A stretch of 64,000 nucleotides of DNA from an uncultured Succinivibrio sp. (GCA_902785325.1 CACZXZ010000002.1:1-64000), one strand, 5' to 3'. Positions 8,666-17,763 are shown, counted from the first letter of the stretch. Numbers and translations: made by a program. Notes: generated by a model from the sequence alone, not told the origin.

Positions 8666-9066
8666 TTATAACTCCAACTTTTAAATTTAATGTAGTTATA
8701 AAAACATAGATTAAATAAAAAGGGAATGCCTATTTTTATGGTCTATTAATGTATGCACCTTAATAGTGCACAGTAAAATTAAAAATGCTTATAAAACAAT
8801 TAGTTAAGTATACGTAAAAGTAAGTTTATTTAAAGTAAATTGTTGTTTGATACCTACAAAACATAGTGTATTACTAGGTAATATACAGATAAATGCGCCA
8901 TTTTGCGCTTTTAATTCTTTGATTTATGAGTAATTTTGATTAAGGCATAGTTTAAAACTTAAAAAATTAGTATTATATTGAGTAATTATCGTTTTTAGCT
9001 TTTTTAGTAGAGTAGAATACAAAGCTATAGATTTGTTTTTAAAGATTTTATGGTTAGGAGTTTTTC
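8666..9066. other. Divergent intergenic region, no gene
   Basis: About 400 bases between minus-strand cysK and a plus-strand secreted-protein gene. It contains the inverted repeat TGCAC-N7-GTGCA (8754-8770) and a small GCGC-CATTTT-GCGC hairpin near 8895-8908. I see no convincing ORF, RNA gene or mobile element. Confidence 0.4.
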
Positions 9067-9462
9067 ATGAAGACAGCTTTAATTAGTGCTGTTGTTTTAA
9101 TGGCTGTATCCTCAAGTGCTTTAGCTGATGTCATGATTGATGTGCGTAATGACACCTCTGAAGATTGTTCTTTAGCAATTCATGCTAGAACTGATAAGAC
9201 TAAGTGGTTAACTCAAGGCTGGTATGTATTTGCCTCAGGTGAGGAAGCTCCTATTATCTTAAAAGACATCAATGATCTTTATAACGTCTATATTTATTCA
9301 GATTGCAAAAAATCTCAATTTGCTCCTAATGTAGAAGTTAAAAAAGCTTGGGTAAAGACCAACTACAAGTTTGTAGATCAAGATCCTAAAGATAAAGCTC
9401 AAGGTTATGAGGAAGTTACCTTTGAGCGTTTAACCTCCGACAAATTTATCATTCAAAACTAA
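9067..9462 (+). CDS. Small secreted protein of unknown function
   Basis: 131 aa. A clear signal peptide (MKTALISAVVLMAVSSSALA, cut after ALA) sends it to the periplasm or outside. The mature part is about 110 residues with two cysteines (EDCSLAI and SDCKKSQ) that could form a disulfide, and has an antiparallel-beta look (alternating hydrophobic residues). TTAGGAG precedes the ATG. A strong terminator follows, so it is monocistronic. I do not recognise the family. Confidence 0.75.
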   Translation: MKTALISAVVLMAVSSSALADVMIDVRNDTSEDCSLAIHARTDKTKWLTQGWYVFASGEEAPIILKDINDLYNVYIYSDCKKSQFAPNVEVKKAWVKTNYKFVDQDPKDKAQGYEEVTFERLTSDKFIIQN

Positions 9463-9487
9463 TCAAAGTTTTTCTAATCTTTCTTTA

Positions 9488-9520
9488 AAAACCACACCAA
9501 AGCGTGTGGTTTTCTCTTTT
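9488..9520 (+). terminator. Rho-independent terminator
   Basis: Stem AAAACCACAC / GTGTGGTTTT (9488-9497 with 9504-9513), 6-nt loop, followed by TCTCTTTTT. It ends the secreted-protein gene. Confidence 0.85.
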
Positions 9521-9598
9521 TGGCACGATAAGTGCAATCTATTCTTAAAGCTTAAAAAAAATTCTTTTTAAGGCAATTTTTTGCAGAGGATTTTTATC

Positions 9599-10081
9599 AT
9601 GGAATTAAGTTTAAATCGCCTTTATTTTGATGGAATTACCAACAATTTAAAGGATCAAGATGAAAAAGAGAAGAAAAATCAAAAGACTAGTAGCAATGAA
9701 GACGACGTGGATTTTGCTAAAGCTTTATCTTTGCTACAAGCTAAAGCCAAAGATCCTAGTGTCATAAGCTCATTAAGCTTTGCCGAAAACGGCAAGACTA
9801 AAAATACCAATGAACTCTTTTTAGCAAGTGTTGAACCTTCAAATAAAGAGGTTATAGGCACTGTAAGTGAGGAGGATATCATTGAGGTTGATGCCACTGT
9901 TGATGACAAGAATAGCTTTGAAGAAGGCATGGCTATGCTATCTAAAAATCAAGAGCACGATTATAGTGTGCTTGAAAAAGAGCAGTCAGACTATTCTGTA
10001 CTTGATAAAGTAGGTGATGGTTTGATGATAGCAGCTAAACTTGCATCAACCTTAGTTGGAGCAAGAGTATTCTCTATTTAA
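9599..10081 (+). CDS. Hypothetical protein, acidic and low-complexity
   Basis: 160 aa from the ATG at 9599, which has an AGAGGA ribosome site; an upstream in-frame TTG at 9581 would overlap that site and is unlikely. The first 20 residues (MELSLNRLYFDGITNNLK) are followed by a charged, probably disordered middle rich in K, E, D and S. The C-terminus is short and hydrophobic (GDGLMIAAKLASTLVGARVF), possibly amphipathic or membrane-associating. No family recognised. Confidence 0.6.
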   Translation: MELSLNRLYFDGITNNLKDQDEKEKKNQKTSSNEDDVDFAKALSLLQAKAKDPSVISSLSFAENGKTKNTNELFLASVEPSNKEVIGTVSEEDIIEVDATVDDKNSFEEGMAMLSKNQEHDYSVLEKEQSDYSVLDKVGDGLMIAAKLASTLVGARVFSI

Positions 10082-10088
10082 GTTTTAA

Positions 10089-10112
10089 TTAGCGCAGGAT
10101 GTCCTGCGCTAA
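10089..10112. terminator. Hairpin between convergent genes
   Basis: Perfect 11-base stem TTAGCGCAGGA / TCCTGCGCTAA with a 2-nt loop, between the stop of the plus-strand 160-aa gene and the minus-strand ZIP gene. The T tracts on either side are weak, so the terminator role is probable rather than certain. Confidence 0.6.
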
Positions 10113-10115
10113 AGC

Positions 10116-10925
10116 CTAAAAGAGATTGTCTAAAATGGTCATTAAAAGAAAACCTGTAAGCACACTTACGGTTCCAACATCAGTGTGAGGCTCTTTAACC
10201 TCACCGTCATATCCATGAGATTGAGGTATTAACTCCTCAATTACCACATAGAGCATTGCACCTGATGCAAATGCTAAAAACCAAGGCAAAAGTGGTGTTA
10301 AATGATCTGCTAACACTACCATTAACACAGCAGCTATAGGCTCTACAATACCAGATAAACTTCCAAGTACAAAAGCTTTAAGTCTTTTCATACCACCTGT
10401 AAAAAATGGAAGTGAGATAGCAGCTCCTTCTGGAATATTTTGAATGCCGATGCCAACAGCTAAGGTAAGTACTGCTCCCATACCACTGCCTTGAGTGTAG
10501 CAAGCTGCTGCGGTGATGCCTAAAGCCATTCCTTCAGGAATATTGTGAATGGTTAAAGCATTAAACAGTAGAAATTGCTTTTTTAGGTGAGAGTGTGGCC
10601 CTTCTGGTACGTCTGAGTTTAGGTGTAAGTGAGGAAGAGATTTATCAATTAGAATTAAGAACAAAACACCTAAGCTAAAGCCTATGATAACAGGTAGAAA
10701 TCTTGAAAAGCCTTCGGCAGTTGAGCTTTCAATTGCAGGTAAAAGTAAGCTAAAAATACTTGCAGCAATCATAATGCCAGCACTAAAACCCATCGCAATT
10801 TGAATATAAATAGGTTTAGTGCTTTGTTTGATGATAAAAACTGAAGCAGATCCAAGTGTTGTACAAAGGTAAACAAATGATCCTAAAGTAATGGCAATTA
10901 GCAAAAGACTTATATCAGCTTGCAT
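10116..10925 (-). CDS. ZIP-family metal transporter, copy 2
   Basis: 269 aa, about eight membrane helices. It carries both metal-site signatures of the ZIP family: TIHNIPEGMALG in TM4 and GIQNIPEGAAIS in TM5. A histidine-rich loop (PHLHLN...PHSHLKK) precedes TM4 and a second HG-rich stretch lies near the end (EELIPQSHG). The GufA-like ZIP subfamily moves Zn2+ and related divalent metals into the cytoplasm. It begins three bases after the stop of a close paralogue, so the two form one operon on the minus strand. Confidence 0.88.
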   Translation of the reverse strand: MQADISLLLIAITLGSFVYLCTTLGSASVFIIKQSTKPIYIQIAMGFSAGIMIAASIFSLLLPAIESSTAEGFSRFLPVIIGFSLGVLFLILIDKSLPHLHLNSDVPEGPHSHLKKQFLLFNALTIHNIPEGMALGITAAACYTQGSGMGAVLTLAVGIGIQNIPEGAAISLPFFTGGMKRLKAFVLGSLSGIVEPIAAVLMVVLADHLTPLLPWFLAFASGAMLYVVIEELIPQSHGYDGEVKEPHTDVGTVSVLTGFLLMTILDNLF

Positions 10926-10928
10926 TTT

Positions 10929-11747
10929 TTAAGCACCTAAAGTGGTATCTAGGAACATCATTAAAAGAAAGCCTATGAGTACTGATACGGTACCAACATC
11001 TGAATGTGGCTCATCATCATTGTCATATCTACTGTGGGATTGAGGAATAAGCTCTTCTACAACTACATAGAGCATTGCACCTGCTGCAAAAGCTAAGAAC
11101 CATGGTAACAGTGGAGATAAGATATCGGATAACACTACCACTAAAATAGCTGCAATAGGCTCTACAATACCAGACATTGAACCTAAGATAAAAGCTTTAA
11201 AACGGCTTACACCGCCTGCGAAAAATGGTAAGGAGATAGCTGCACCTTCTGGCATATTTTGAATACCAATACCTAAAGCTAGAACGCAAGTTGAGGCAAT
11301 AGTGGAAGTGTGTAAATTAGTAGCGGCAGCTGAAACACCTAAAGCCATACCTTCAGGGATGTTGTGAATGGTAAGGGCTAAAAATAACAGTACGTGACGT
11401 CTTAATCTTGATTTTGGACCTTCTGGTACTTTTGAGTTTAAGTGTAAGTGCGGTAAGGATTTATCAATGGCAATTAAAAAAATGGCACCTAAAGTAAAAC
11501 CAATCATTACAGGTACACACTTTAAGTTACCATCAAAAGGGGACGCATCTAAAGCTGGAATGATTAAGCTAAAGATACTAGCTGCAATCATAATTCCTGC
11601 GCTGAATCCCATAGAAGCTTGAATATAAATTGGTTTGGTTGAATTTTTAAAGAAGAAAACAAAACCTGAGCCTAGAGTTGTGCAAAAAAATACAAATGAT
11701 CCGATATAGGCTGCAAGTTGCAAGGTATCGAGGTTAATATTTGACAT
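10929..11747 (-). CDS. ZIP-family metal transporter, copy 1
   Basis: 272 aa, first gene of the tandem ZIP pair. It has the same TM4 (TIHNIPEGMALG) and TM5 (GIQNMPEGAAIS) metal motifs and the PHLHLN loop. The TM5 Ile-to-Met change and divergence in the TM4-TM5 loop distinguish it from copy 2. Family role: uptake of zinc, iron or manganese across the inner membrane. Two adjacent copies could give separate metals, a heterodimer or dosage. No Zur- or Fur-like box stands out upstream. Confidence 0.88.
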   Translation of the reverse strand: MSNINLDTLQLAAYIGSFVFFCTTLGSGFVFFFKNSTKPIYIQASMGFSAGIMIAASIFSLIIPALDASPFDGNLKCVPVMIGFTLGAIFLIAIDKSLPHLHLNSKVPEGPKSRLRRHVLLFLALTIHNIPEGMALGVSAAATNLHTSTIASTCVLALGIGIQNMPEGAAISLPFFAGGVSRFKAFILGSMSGIVEPIAAILVVVLSDILSPLLPWFLAFAAGAMLYVVVEELIPQSHSRYDNDDEPHSDVGTVSVLIGFLLMMFLDTTLGA

Positions 11748-11850
11748 GAGAAAACGATCTTATAAATTAAAGATACAACAAAATCCAATTCTTTATTATA
11801 ATATCGAAAATTTCTTTTTGTATATTTATATGTAGATAGGAGTCCACTAC

Positions 11851-12171
11851 ATGTTTAACATGGGTAATATGATGAAGCAAGCTCAGCTTATGCAAGAGCG
11901 TCTTCAAAAAGCTCAAGATGAAATCGCTAAGATGGAAGTTGTAGGCGAGTCTGGTGCAGGTATGGTAAAAATTACTGTAACAGGTAACCACGAAGTTCGT
12001 CGTGTTTCAATTGACGATTCTTTATTCACAGACGATAAAGATATTCTAGAGGATCTATTAGCCGCAGCTTTTAACGATGCACAACGTCGCATTGAAGAGC
12101 AATCTAAAGAGAAATTATCTGCTGTAACCGGTGGTATGCAATTACCTCCTGGCATGAAATTACCTTTCTAA
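11851..12171 (+). CDS. ybaB: YbaB/EbfC nucleoid-associated protein
   Basis: 106 aa, small dimeric DNA-binding protein. It starts [30 protein letters not shown], typical of the family, with the central beta part ([16 protein letters not shown]) and a glycine/proline-rich tail. TAGGAG precedes the ATG. recR starts one base after its stop codon, the same arrangement as in enterobacteria. dnaX, often upstream, is absent here; the ZIP pair lies divergently instead. Confidence 0.93.
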   Translation: MFNMGNMMKQAQLMQERLQKAQDEIAKMEVVGESGAGMVKITVTGNHEVRRVSIDDSLFTDDKDILEDLLAAAFNDAQRRIEEQSKEKLSAVTGGMQLPPGMKLPF

Positions 12172-12172
12172 G

Positions 12173-12778
12173 ATGTCCTCAAGTAATCTCCTTGATAAAA
12201 TGATAGAAGCACTACAGGTCATGCCAGGCATAGGGCCTGTAAGTGCTACTAGGATTGCTTACTATCTTTTAGATAGAAAAAGAGAGGAAGGCCTCTCAAT
12301 GGTAGAGGCAATCTCTACTGCCTTAAAAAACGTAGCCTTATGCCCACAATGTCACAACTATACTGATGAAGAAAACAAGCTTTGTGCTTTGTGTGAAAGC
12401 TCTAAAAGAAAAGCTTCTAAAGCTTTATGCGTAGTTGAAACTCCATCAGATGTAGTAGCTATTGAAGCTAGTGCAAGCTTTAATGGAACTTACTTTGTAT
12501 TACATGGCCACTTAAGTCCCTTAGATGGTGTAGGTCCTAATGAGTTACATTTAAATGATCTAGATGACTTAATTAAAAAGGCTGAAATTGAGGAAGTAAT
12601 TCTAGCTACAAGTCATACCGTAGAAGGTGATGTTACAGCCTCCTACATTGCAAATATGGTAAAAAAGCATCAGATTAAAGTTACTAGAATTGCAACAGGT
12701 GTGCCTTTAGGTGGAGAGTTAGGCTCCGTAGATGGTAATACATTAGCTTTATCTTTAAACTATCGACGTGATATGTAA
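12173..12778 (+). CDS. recR: Recombination mediator RecR
   Basis: 201 aa, the usual length. In order: N-terminal helix-hairpin-helix (MPGIGPVSATRIAYYLL), the C4 zinc finger (Cys57, Cys60, Cys71, Cys74), a Toprim domain beginning LCVVETPSDVVAIE, and the C-terminal PLGGELGSVDGNTLALSL motif. With RecF and RecO it loads RecA on SSB-coated gapped DNA. It is translationally close to ybaB and followed by a terminator, so htpG is a separate unit. Confidence 0.96.
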   Translation: MSSSNLLDKMIEALQVMPGIGPVSATRIAYYLLDRKREEGLSMVEAISTALKNVALCPQCHNYTDEENKLCALCESSKRKASKALCVVETPSDVVAIEASASFNGTYFVLHGHLSPLDGVGPNELHLNDLDDLIKKAEIEEVILATSHTVEGDVTASYIANMVKKHQIKVTRIATGVPLGGELGSVDGNTLALSLNYRRDM

Positions 12779-12779
12779 T

Positions 12780-12810
12780 TTTGGTGGCATTTGCTACCAA
12801 AGTTTTCTCT
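12780..12810 (+). terminator. Terminator after recR
   Basis: Stem TTTGGTGGC / GCTACCAAA (12780-12788 with 12793-12801, one G-T wobble), followed by GTTTTCTCT. Confidence 0.75.
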
Positions 12811-12827
12811 AAATTTTTAATTCCTCC

Positions 12828-12856
12828 CTTGAAAATATAACTTAAAGCCCCCATCT
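12828..12856 (+). promoter_or_regulatory. Sigma-32 heat-shock promoter of htpG
   Basis: CTTGAAA (12828-12834), a 14-nt spacer, then CCCCATCT (12849-12856). This is a full match to the RpoH consensus CTTGAAA / CCCCATnT. It lies about 50 bases upstream of the htpG start codon. Confidence 0.9.
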
Positions 12857-12904
12857 TCAAATGCAGTAAGGTTTTTAATTACTAAAAACGGAGATGTATT
12901 AAAG

Positions 12905-14815
12905 ATGACAGCTACTGTTCATGGCTTTCAAACTCAAGTTACTAAGTTGCTAGATTTACTAGCTAACTCTTTATACTCAAACAAGGAAGTTTTCCTTCGT
13001 GAGTTAATTTCAAATGCTTCTGATGCAATTGATAAATTACACTTCATGTCTTTGACCAATCCTGATTTAATCAAGGACGATCCTAATTTTAAGATCCAAA
13101 TTAAAGCTGATAAGGATGCTAAGACCTTAACCATTACTGATAATGGTATTGGTATGACTCTAGACGAGGCAAACAGCCACTTAGGTACTATCGCAGAGTC
13201 TGGTACTGAAGCTTTCATGAAGAATTTAACTGGAGATGCTAAACGTGATTCTCAGTTAATCGGTCAGTTTGGTGTAGGTTTCTATTCTTCATTTATCGTT
13301 GCTGACAAAGTTACTGTAATTTCTCGTAGCGTAAACGCAAGCGAAGCTGAAGGTGTACGTTGGGAATCAGAAGGTAATGGCACCTTTACCTCTGAGAATG
13401 TAGCAGTTCCATTCCGTGGTACTCAAATTATCCTTCACATTAAGGATAGTGAGACAGAATTTTTAGATACTTGGAAACTACGTGATTGCATCACTAAGTA
13501 CTCAGATCATATTTCAACTCCTGTTGAGTTATATGAGGAGAAGTATGAGCCAGCACCAGAGGCTAAAGAAGGTGAGACTCCTAAAGAGCCTGAAAAGAAG
13601 TTTGAGTATACTCAGGTAAATAACGCTCAAGCTTTATGGACCCGTGCTCCAAAAGACATTAAAGATGAAGAGTACAACGAGTTCTACAAGCACTTAAGCC
13701 ACGATTATCAAGATCCTCTTGCTCATGCTCACAATAAGGTAGAAGGTGATTTAGAGTATACCTCTTTACTTTATATTCCAAAGCAAGCTCCATGGGATCT
13801 TTACAACCGTCAAACTGAGCATGGTCTAAAGCTATATGTTCAGCGTGTATTCATCATGGATAAAGCTGAAGCTTTCTTACCAAACTACTTACGTTTCGTA
13901 AAAGGTCTTGTAGATACTAATGCTTTACCACTAAACGTTTCTCGTGAGTTATTACAAGAGACTGCTGTAACTCGTAAGTTAAAGAAAGCTTTAACTAAGC
14001 GTGTGCTATCTATGATTGGTAATCTTGCTAAAGACAAGGATAAGTACACTGAGTTCTACAAGCAATTTGGTAATGTGCTAAAAGAAGGTCCTGTTGAGGA
14101 TTATGACAATAAGGATGCTATCTTAAAGCTATTACGTTTTGCTTCAACTAATAACTCTGGCTCTGATTTATCTGTAAGCTTTGATGACTACATTTCTCGT
14201 ATGAAAGAAGGTCAGGATAAGATTTACTACATTACAGCAGAAAGCTATGAAGCTGCACTAAACTCACCTTATCTTGAGAACTTAAAGAGTAAGGGCATTG
14301 AAGTACTATTGATGTGGGAACGCATCGATGAGTGGTTAATGGGTAATATTACTGAGTACGCAGGTAAGCAGTTTGTAAGTGCTAACTCTCAAGATTTACA
14401 GTTAGGTAAATTAGCTGGTGAAGAAGAGAAGAAGCAACAAGAGACTGTAGCTTCAGAGAACAAAGATCTTGTAGAACGTTTCAAGAAGACTTTAGGCGAT
14501 AAGGTTAAAGATGTTGTAGTTTCAACAAGACTTGTAGATTCTCCATCTTGCGTAATTTCAGATGCCTCAAGAATGATGACTATGCAAATGCGTCGTTTAC
14601 TAGAGGCTTCAGGTCAGAAACTACCTGATGAGAAGTACACTCTTGAGTTAAACCCAACTCATAAGCTAGTTCAAAAAGCTTTTGCTCAAACTGATGATGC
14701 TAAGTTTGCTCAATATGCTCAGTTAATCTATGAGCAGGCATTACTTGCTGATCAAGGTGCGCTAAAAGATCCTAGCTCCTTTGTTAAAGCAATGAATGCT
14801 TTACTAACCGAATAG
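12905..14815 (+). CDS. htpG: Chaperone HtpG (Hsp90)
   Basis: 636 aa, ATP-dependent cytosolic chaperone. The GHKL ATPase domain is clear: ELISNASDAIDKL (the N-box asparagine and the catalytic glutamate), TDNGIGM, and the GQFGVGFYSSF lid. The middle-domain motif LPLNVSRELLQE includes the arginine that contacts ATP phosphate. A charged, proline-rich insert (EPAPEAKEGETPKEPEKK) sits between N and middle domains at about residues 217-235; such a linker is typical of eukaryotic Hsp90 and is longer here than in E. coli HtpG. Start ATG 12905 has a GGAG ribosome site. Driven by the sigma-32 promoter at 12828. Confidence 0.97.
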   Translation: MTATVHGFQTQVTKLLDLLANSLYSNKEVFLRELISNASDAIDKLHFMSLTNPDLIKDDPNFKIQIKADKDAKTLTITDNGIGMTLDEANSHLGTIAESGTEAFMKNLTGDAKRDSQLIGQFGVGFYSSFIVADKVTVISRSVNASEAEGVRWESEGNGTFTSENVAVPFRGTQIILHIKDSETEFLDTWKLRDCITKYSDHISTPVELYEEKYEPAPEAKEGETPKEPEKKFEYTQVNNAQALWTRAPKDIKDEEYNEFYKHLSHDYQDPLAHAHNKVEGDLEYTSLLYIPKQAPWDLYNRQTEHGLKLYVQRVFIMDKAEAFLPNYLRFVKGLVDTNALPLNVSRELLQETAVTRKLKKALTKRVLSMIGNLAKDKDKYTEFYKQFGNVLKEGPVEDYDNKDAILKLLRFASTNNSGSDLSVSFDDYISRMKEGQDKIYYITAESYEAALNSPYLENLKSKGIEVLLMWERIDEWLMGNITEYAGKQFVSANSQDLQLGKLAGEEEKKQQETVASENKDLVERFKKTLGDKVKDVVVSTRLVDSPSCVISDASRMMTMQMRRLLEASGQKLPDEKYTLELNPTHKLVQKAFAQTDDAKFAQYAQLIYEQALLADQGALKDPSSFVKAMNALLTE

Positions 14816-14838
14816 TAGTTTGTAAGTATTCTTAAAAG

Positions 14839-14873
14839 AAAACCTTAATGTCTTGCGGTGTTAAGGTTTTTTT
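14839..14873 (+). terminator. Terminator of htpG
   Basis: Stem AAAACCTTAA / TTAAGGTTTT (14839-14848 with 14861-14870), 12-nt loop, then TTT. Confidence 0.85.
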
Positions 14874-14955
14874 ATATCTTAAAATTCAGCAGAAGAGTTT
14901 GCTATCTAGTGCTAAATTGCTTTAGAAAAACACAGACATATGGCTTTTTAGATAT

Positions 14956-14982
14956 AAAAAAGCCTTTGCTCAAGCAAAGGCT
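14956..14982 (-). terminator. Terminator of the 256-aa gene
   Basis: Perfect stem AGCCTTTGCT / AGCAAAGGCT (14961-14970 with 14973-14982). On the minus strand it is followed by a T run (A run 14956-14961). Confidence 0.87.
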
Positions 14983-15002
14983 CTTATAGAAAAGAAATGT
15001 GT

Positions 15003-15773
15003 TTACCACTTCTTCTTATCACCAAAGATTTCATCAAGATCGTCTTTATTTGCAAGACCTTGACCATTAGCATCAGCTTCTTCTTGTGGTTTTTCTTTCT
15101 TTTCTTCAGTTAAACCATTTAATAGGTTTGACAGTAAATCTTCTTTTTCAGTAAGCCAACCATCTTTAACACCTGAAGCTTTAATTACTCCTAAACCTTT
15201 TTCAATCAATTGTTTGCAGGTACCTAATTGCTTTAGGCGTTTCATCTCAAACACCTTTTGAATTAAGTTAGAGATATTTACTTTTAAAACTAAGATGTAA
15301 AGACGACGGTCTTCTTTGTTAATTAAATTTGGATTTAAAGGAATACCTGAGGATAACTCTGATTTTAAGATAGCTCTTAAACGACGAATGGTTCTAAGCT
15401 GAGTTAAAGCCATGATGTCGTTATCTGGAGTTTTAAAAGCGTTTGCTTCTTTATAATTGGTTTTAATTTCAGCAATTAGCTTTTCTTCATTAGCAATACG
15501 CTCTTTTACTTCCTCACGATTTTTGGGATCGATAGCGCGCTTTTTTAAAGCTCGAATAATACGATAGTGAAGTACAAGTACTAAGGTCTTTGAGAATACA
15601 ACTTGAGCTTGATTTAATAATAATTCCTCACATTCAGCAATAATGTTTCTTGCCTTAGCAGCAATAAGTCTTGAATCTTGTTCACGACGAGCAACATAGT
15701 CACTGTACATGTTAAAGATGATAAGCAAGAAAGTAGCTAAAAGTACAAAAATTACTGCAATAGTTATAATCAT
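15003..15773 (-). CDS. Membrane-anchored helical protein of unknown function
   Basis: 256 aa. One N-terminal membrane helix (residues 1-22, MIITIAVIFVLLATFLLIIF) is followed by a largely helical, strongly charged cytoplasmic part with heptad-like Leu/Ile spacing. A tail rich in E, K, D and Q ends DDLDEIFGDKKKW. No catalytic motif is visible. It stands alone with its own terminator. The single anchor plus helical body suggests a scaffold or membrane-tethered adaptor, but I do not recognise the family. Confidence 0.65.
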   Translation of the reverse strand: MIITIAVIFVLLATFLLIIFNMYSDYVARREQDSRLIAAKARNIIAECEELLLNQAQVVFSKTLVLVLHYRIIRALKKRAIDPKNREEVKERIANEEKLIAEIKTNYKEANAFKTPDNDIMALTQLRTIRRLRAILKSELSSGIPLNPNLINKEDRRLYILVLKVNISNLIQKVFEMKRLKQLGTCKQLIEKGLGVIKASGVKDGWLTEKEDLLSNLLNGLTEEKKEKPQEEADANGQGLANKDDLDEIFGDKKKW

Positions 15774-15942
15774 TTTTCAATCTCAATATCATGTATTACT
15801 TATCTATTCTATTATAACGACACAATAGCTTTTTTATTAAGTTTTAGTAATCAAATTTTGAGCTAGAACATAAGATTAGTAGGTATTTTGTTAAATCAAA
15901 ATGATCTAAAAGCTTTTCTTAAGAACTTAATTTTGTAATTTT

Positions 15943-15957
15943 TGTCCATATAGGACA
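15943..15957. promoter_or_regulatory. Perfect palindrome upstream of fumarase
   Basis: TGTCCATATAGGACA is a perfect 5-5-5 inverted repeat, flanked by T and A runs (TTTTTGTCC...GGACACAAAAA). It lies about 40 bases upstream of a TATAAT -10 element (15999-16004) and about 90 upstream of the fumarase start. The position suits an activator or repressor site. I cannot name the regulator; it is not an FNR, ArcA or CRP consensus. Confidence 0.5.
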
Positions 15958-16048
15958 CAAAAAGTAATCTTGTTAATAGCAAACTTAGCATTATTGTTTA
16001 TAATAGACGCAGTCTTTAATTTTAGTTTAATTGAAGGAATGTCTTAAT

Positions 16049-17578
16049 ATGACAACATTGATTAAAACTGCTGATTTTATTGAATCAGTATGCGATGCGA
16101 TTCAATACATTTCATACTATCACCCTCAAGACTTCTTGAAGGCAATGAAGCATGCTTATGATATTGAGCAAAATCCATCTGCAAAGAATGCAATTGCACA
16201 GATTCTTGTAAACTCAAAAATGTGTGCTATTGGTCATCGACCATTATGCCAAGATACCGGTGCTGTAACTTGCTTTGTTAAGATTGGTATGGATGTTCGC
16301 TTTGAAGGCGATATGACCATTCAAGAGATGGTAGATGAGGGTACTCGCAGAGCTTATGCTTTTGAAACTAACCCACTACGTAAATCAATTCTAATGGATC
16401 CTATCGGCAAGAGAATTAACACTAAGGATAATACTCCTGCTGTAGTTCACATCGAGATGGTTCATGGCAATAAGGTTGAAATTGCTATTGCATCTAAGGG
16501 TGGTGGTTCTGAGAACAAGACTCACTTAAAGATGTTAAACCCATCTGATAGCGTTGTAGATTATGTATTATCAGAGATCCCACACATGGGTGCTGGTTGG
16601 TGTCCTCCTGGCATCATCGGTATCGGTATTGGTGGTACCCCTGAGAAATCAGCTATTTTAGCTAAAGAAGCTTTAAATGATCCTATCGATATTCAAGAGT
16701 TAATCGCTCGTGGTCCTAAGACTGCAGAAGAAGAATTACGTCTTGAGTTATACGACAAGATCAACAAGTTAGGTATTGGTGCTCAAGGTTTAGGTGGTAT
16801 TACTACTGTTCTAGATGTTAAGGTAAAGACCTATCCTTGCCACGCTGTATCAAAAGCTACAACCATTATTCCTAACTGTGCAGCAACTCGTCACATCGAC
16901 TTTGAGTTAGATGGTACAGGTCCTGCTAAGTTCGTTCCACCTTCATTAGACAGCTATCCTGATATTGAAATCGGTGGTGCAAGTGCAGATATCAAGCGTG
17001 TAAATCTTGATACTATCACTAAAGAAGAAATTGCTTCTTGGAAGATGGGGCAGACCTTATTATTATCAGGTACTATCCTAACAGGTCGTGATGCTGCTCA
17101 TAAGAGAGTATGCGACTTAATCGCTCAAGGCAAGCCTCTACCTGAAGGTGTTGATTTCCACAAGAAGTTCATCTACTACGTAGGCCCAGTTCCTGCTGTT
17201 GGTGATGAAGTTGTGGGACCTGCAGGTCCTACTACCTCAACACGTATGGATAAGTTTGTTGAGACTATGTTATCTCAAACTGGTTTATACGGCATGATTG
17301 GTAAGTCAGAGCGTGGTCCTGAGGCTATTGCTTCAATTAAGAAGCACAAGGCTGCTTACTTAATGGCTACAGGTGGTGCTGCTTACTTAGTTTCTAAGGC
17401 AATTAAGTCAGCAAAAGTTCTAGCTTTTGAAGACTTAGGTATGGAAGCTATCCGTGAGTACAAGGTTGTGGATATGCCAGTTACTGTTGCAGTGGATTCT
17501 GAAGGTAACTCAATTCACCACATTGGTCCTCAAATCTGGTCTGAGAAGATCAAAGAGATTAAGTTCAAGTATATTTAA
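16049..17578 (+). CDS. Class I fumarate hydratase (4Fe-4S)
   Basis: 509 aa from the ATG at 16049, which has GAAGGA upstream; an in-frame TTG at 16031 would cover the ribosome site. Both the alpha (about 1-290) and beta (about 320-509) domains of iron-sulfur fumarases are fused in one chain, as in E. coli FumA/FumB. Cluster cysteines are visible in HRPLCQDTGA, GAGWCPPG and IPNCAATRH. The beta domain has GPTTSTRMD and ATGGAAYL. It interconverts malate and fumarate. In an anaerobic succinate producer it would run toward fumarate to feed fumarate reductase; that direction is inference. Confidence 0.94.
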   Translation: MTTLIKTADFIESVCDAIQYISYYHPQDFLKAMKHAYDIEQNPSAKNAIAQILVNSKMCAIGHRPLCQDTGAVTCFVKIGMDVRFEGDMTIQEMVDEGTRRAYAFETNPLRKSILMDPIGKRINTKDNTPAVVHIEMVHGNKVEIAIASKGGGSENKTHLKMLNPSDSVVDYVLSEIPHMGAGWCPPGIIGIGIGGTPEKSAILAKEALNDPIDIQELIARGPKTAEEELRLELYDKINKLGIGAQGLGGITTVLDVKVKTYPCHAVSKATTIIPNCAATRHIDFELDGTGPAKFVPPSLDSYPDIEIGGASADIKRVNLDTITKEEIASWKMGQTLLLSGTILTGRDAAHKRVCDLIAQGKPLPEGVDFHKKFIYYVGPVPAVGDEVVGPAGPTTSTRMDKFVETMLSQTGLYGMIGKSERGPEAIASIKKHKAAYLMATGGAAYLVSKAIKSAKVLAFEDLGMEAIREYKVVDMPVTVAVDSEGNSIHHIGPQIWSEKIKEIKFKYI

Positions 17579-17585
17579 TCTTTTT

Positions 17586-17612
17586 ATAACTTGCGCCTTT
17601 GGCGCAAGTTAT
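17586..17612 (+). terminator. Terminator of fumarase gene
   Basis: Twelve-base perfect stem ATAACTTGCGCC / GGCGCAAGTTAT, 3-nt loop, then CCTTCCTC and further T-rich sequence. Confidence 0.75.
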
Positions 17613-17763
17613 CCTTCCTCTAAAATTTTCTTTTCAAATATCCAATCCTTTCATTTTTAAACCAATTTTTTTGATGAAAATCAAATTCTTTAGCTGAATT
17701 GTCCGTTCTTTAAGTTATAATCTAGCGCCTTGATATAAAATAATTTAAATAATGGTGTAAAAA

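Noticed and set aside
9581..9598. Upstream TTG start for the 160-aa gene
   Set aside because: It would place the AGAGGA ribosome site inside the coding sequence; ATG 9599 fits better.
17699..17721. TTGTCC / TATAAT promoter before truB
   Set aside because: The spacer is only 11 bases, too short for a sigma-70 promoter; the TATAAT may work with another -35 that I could not identify.
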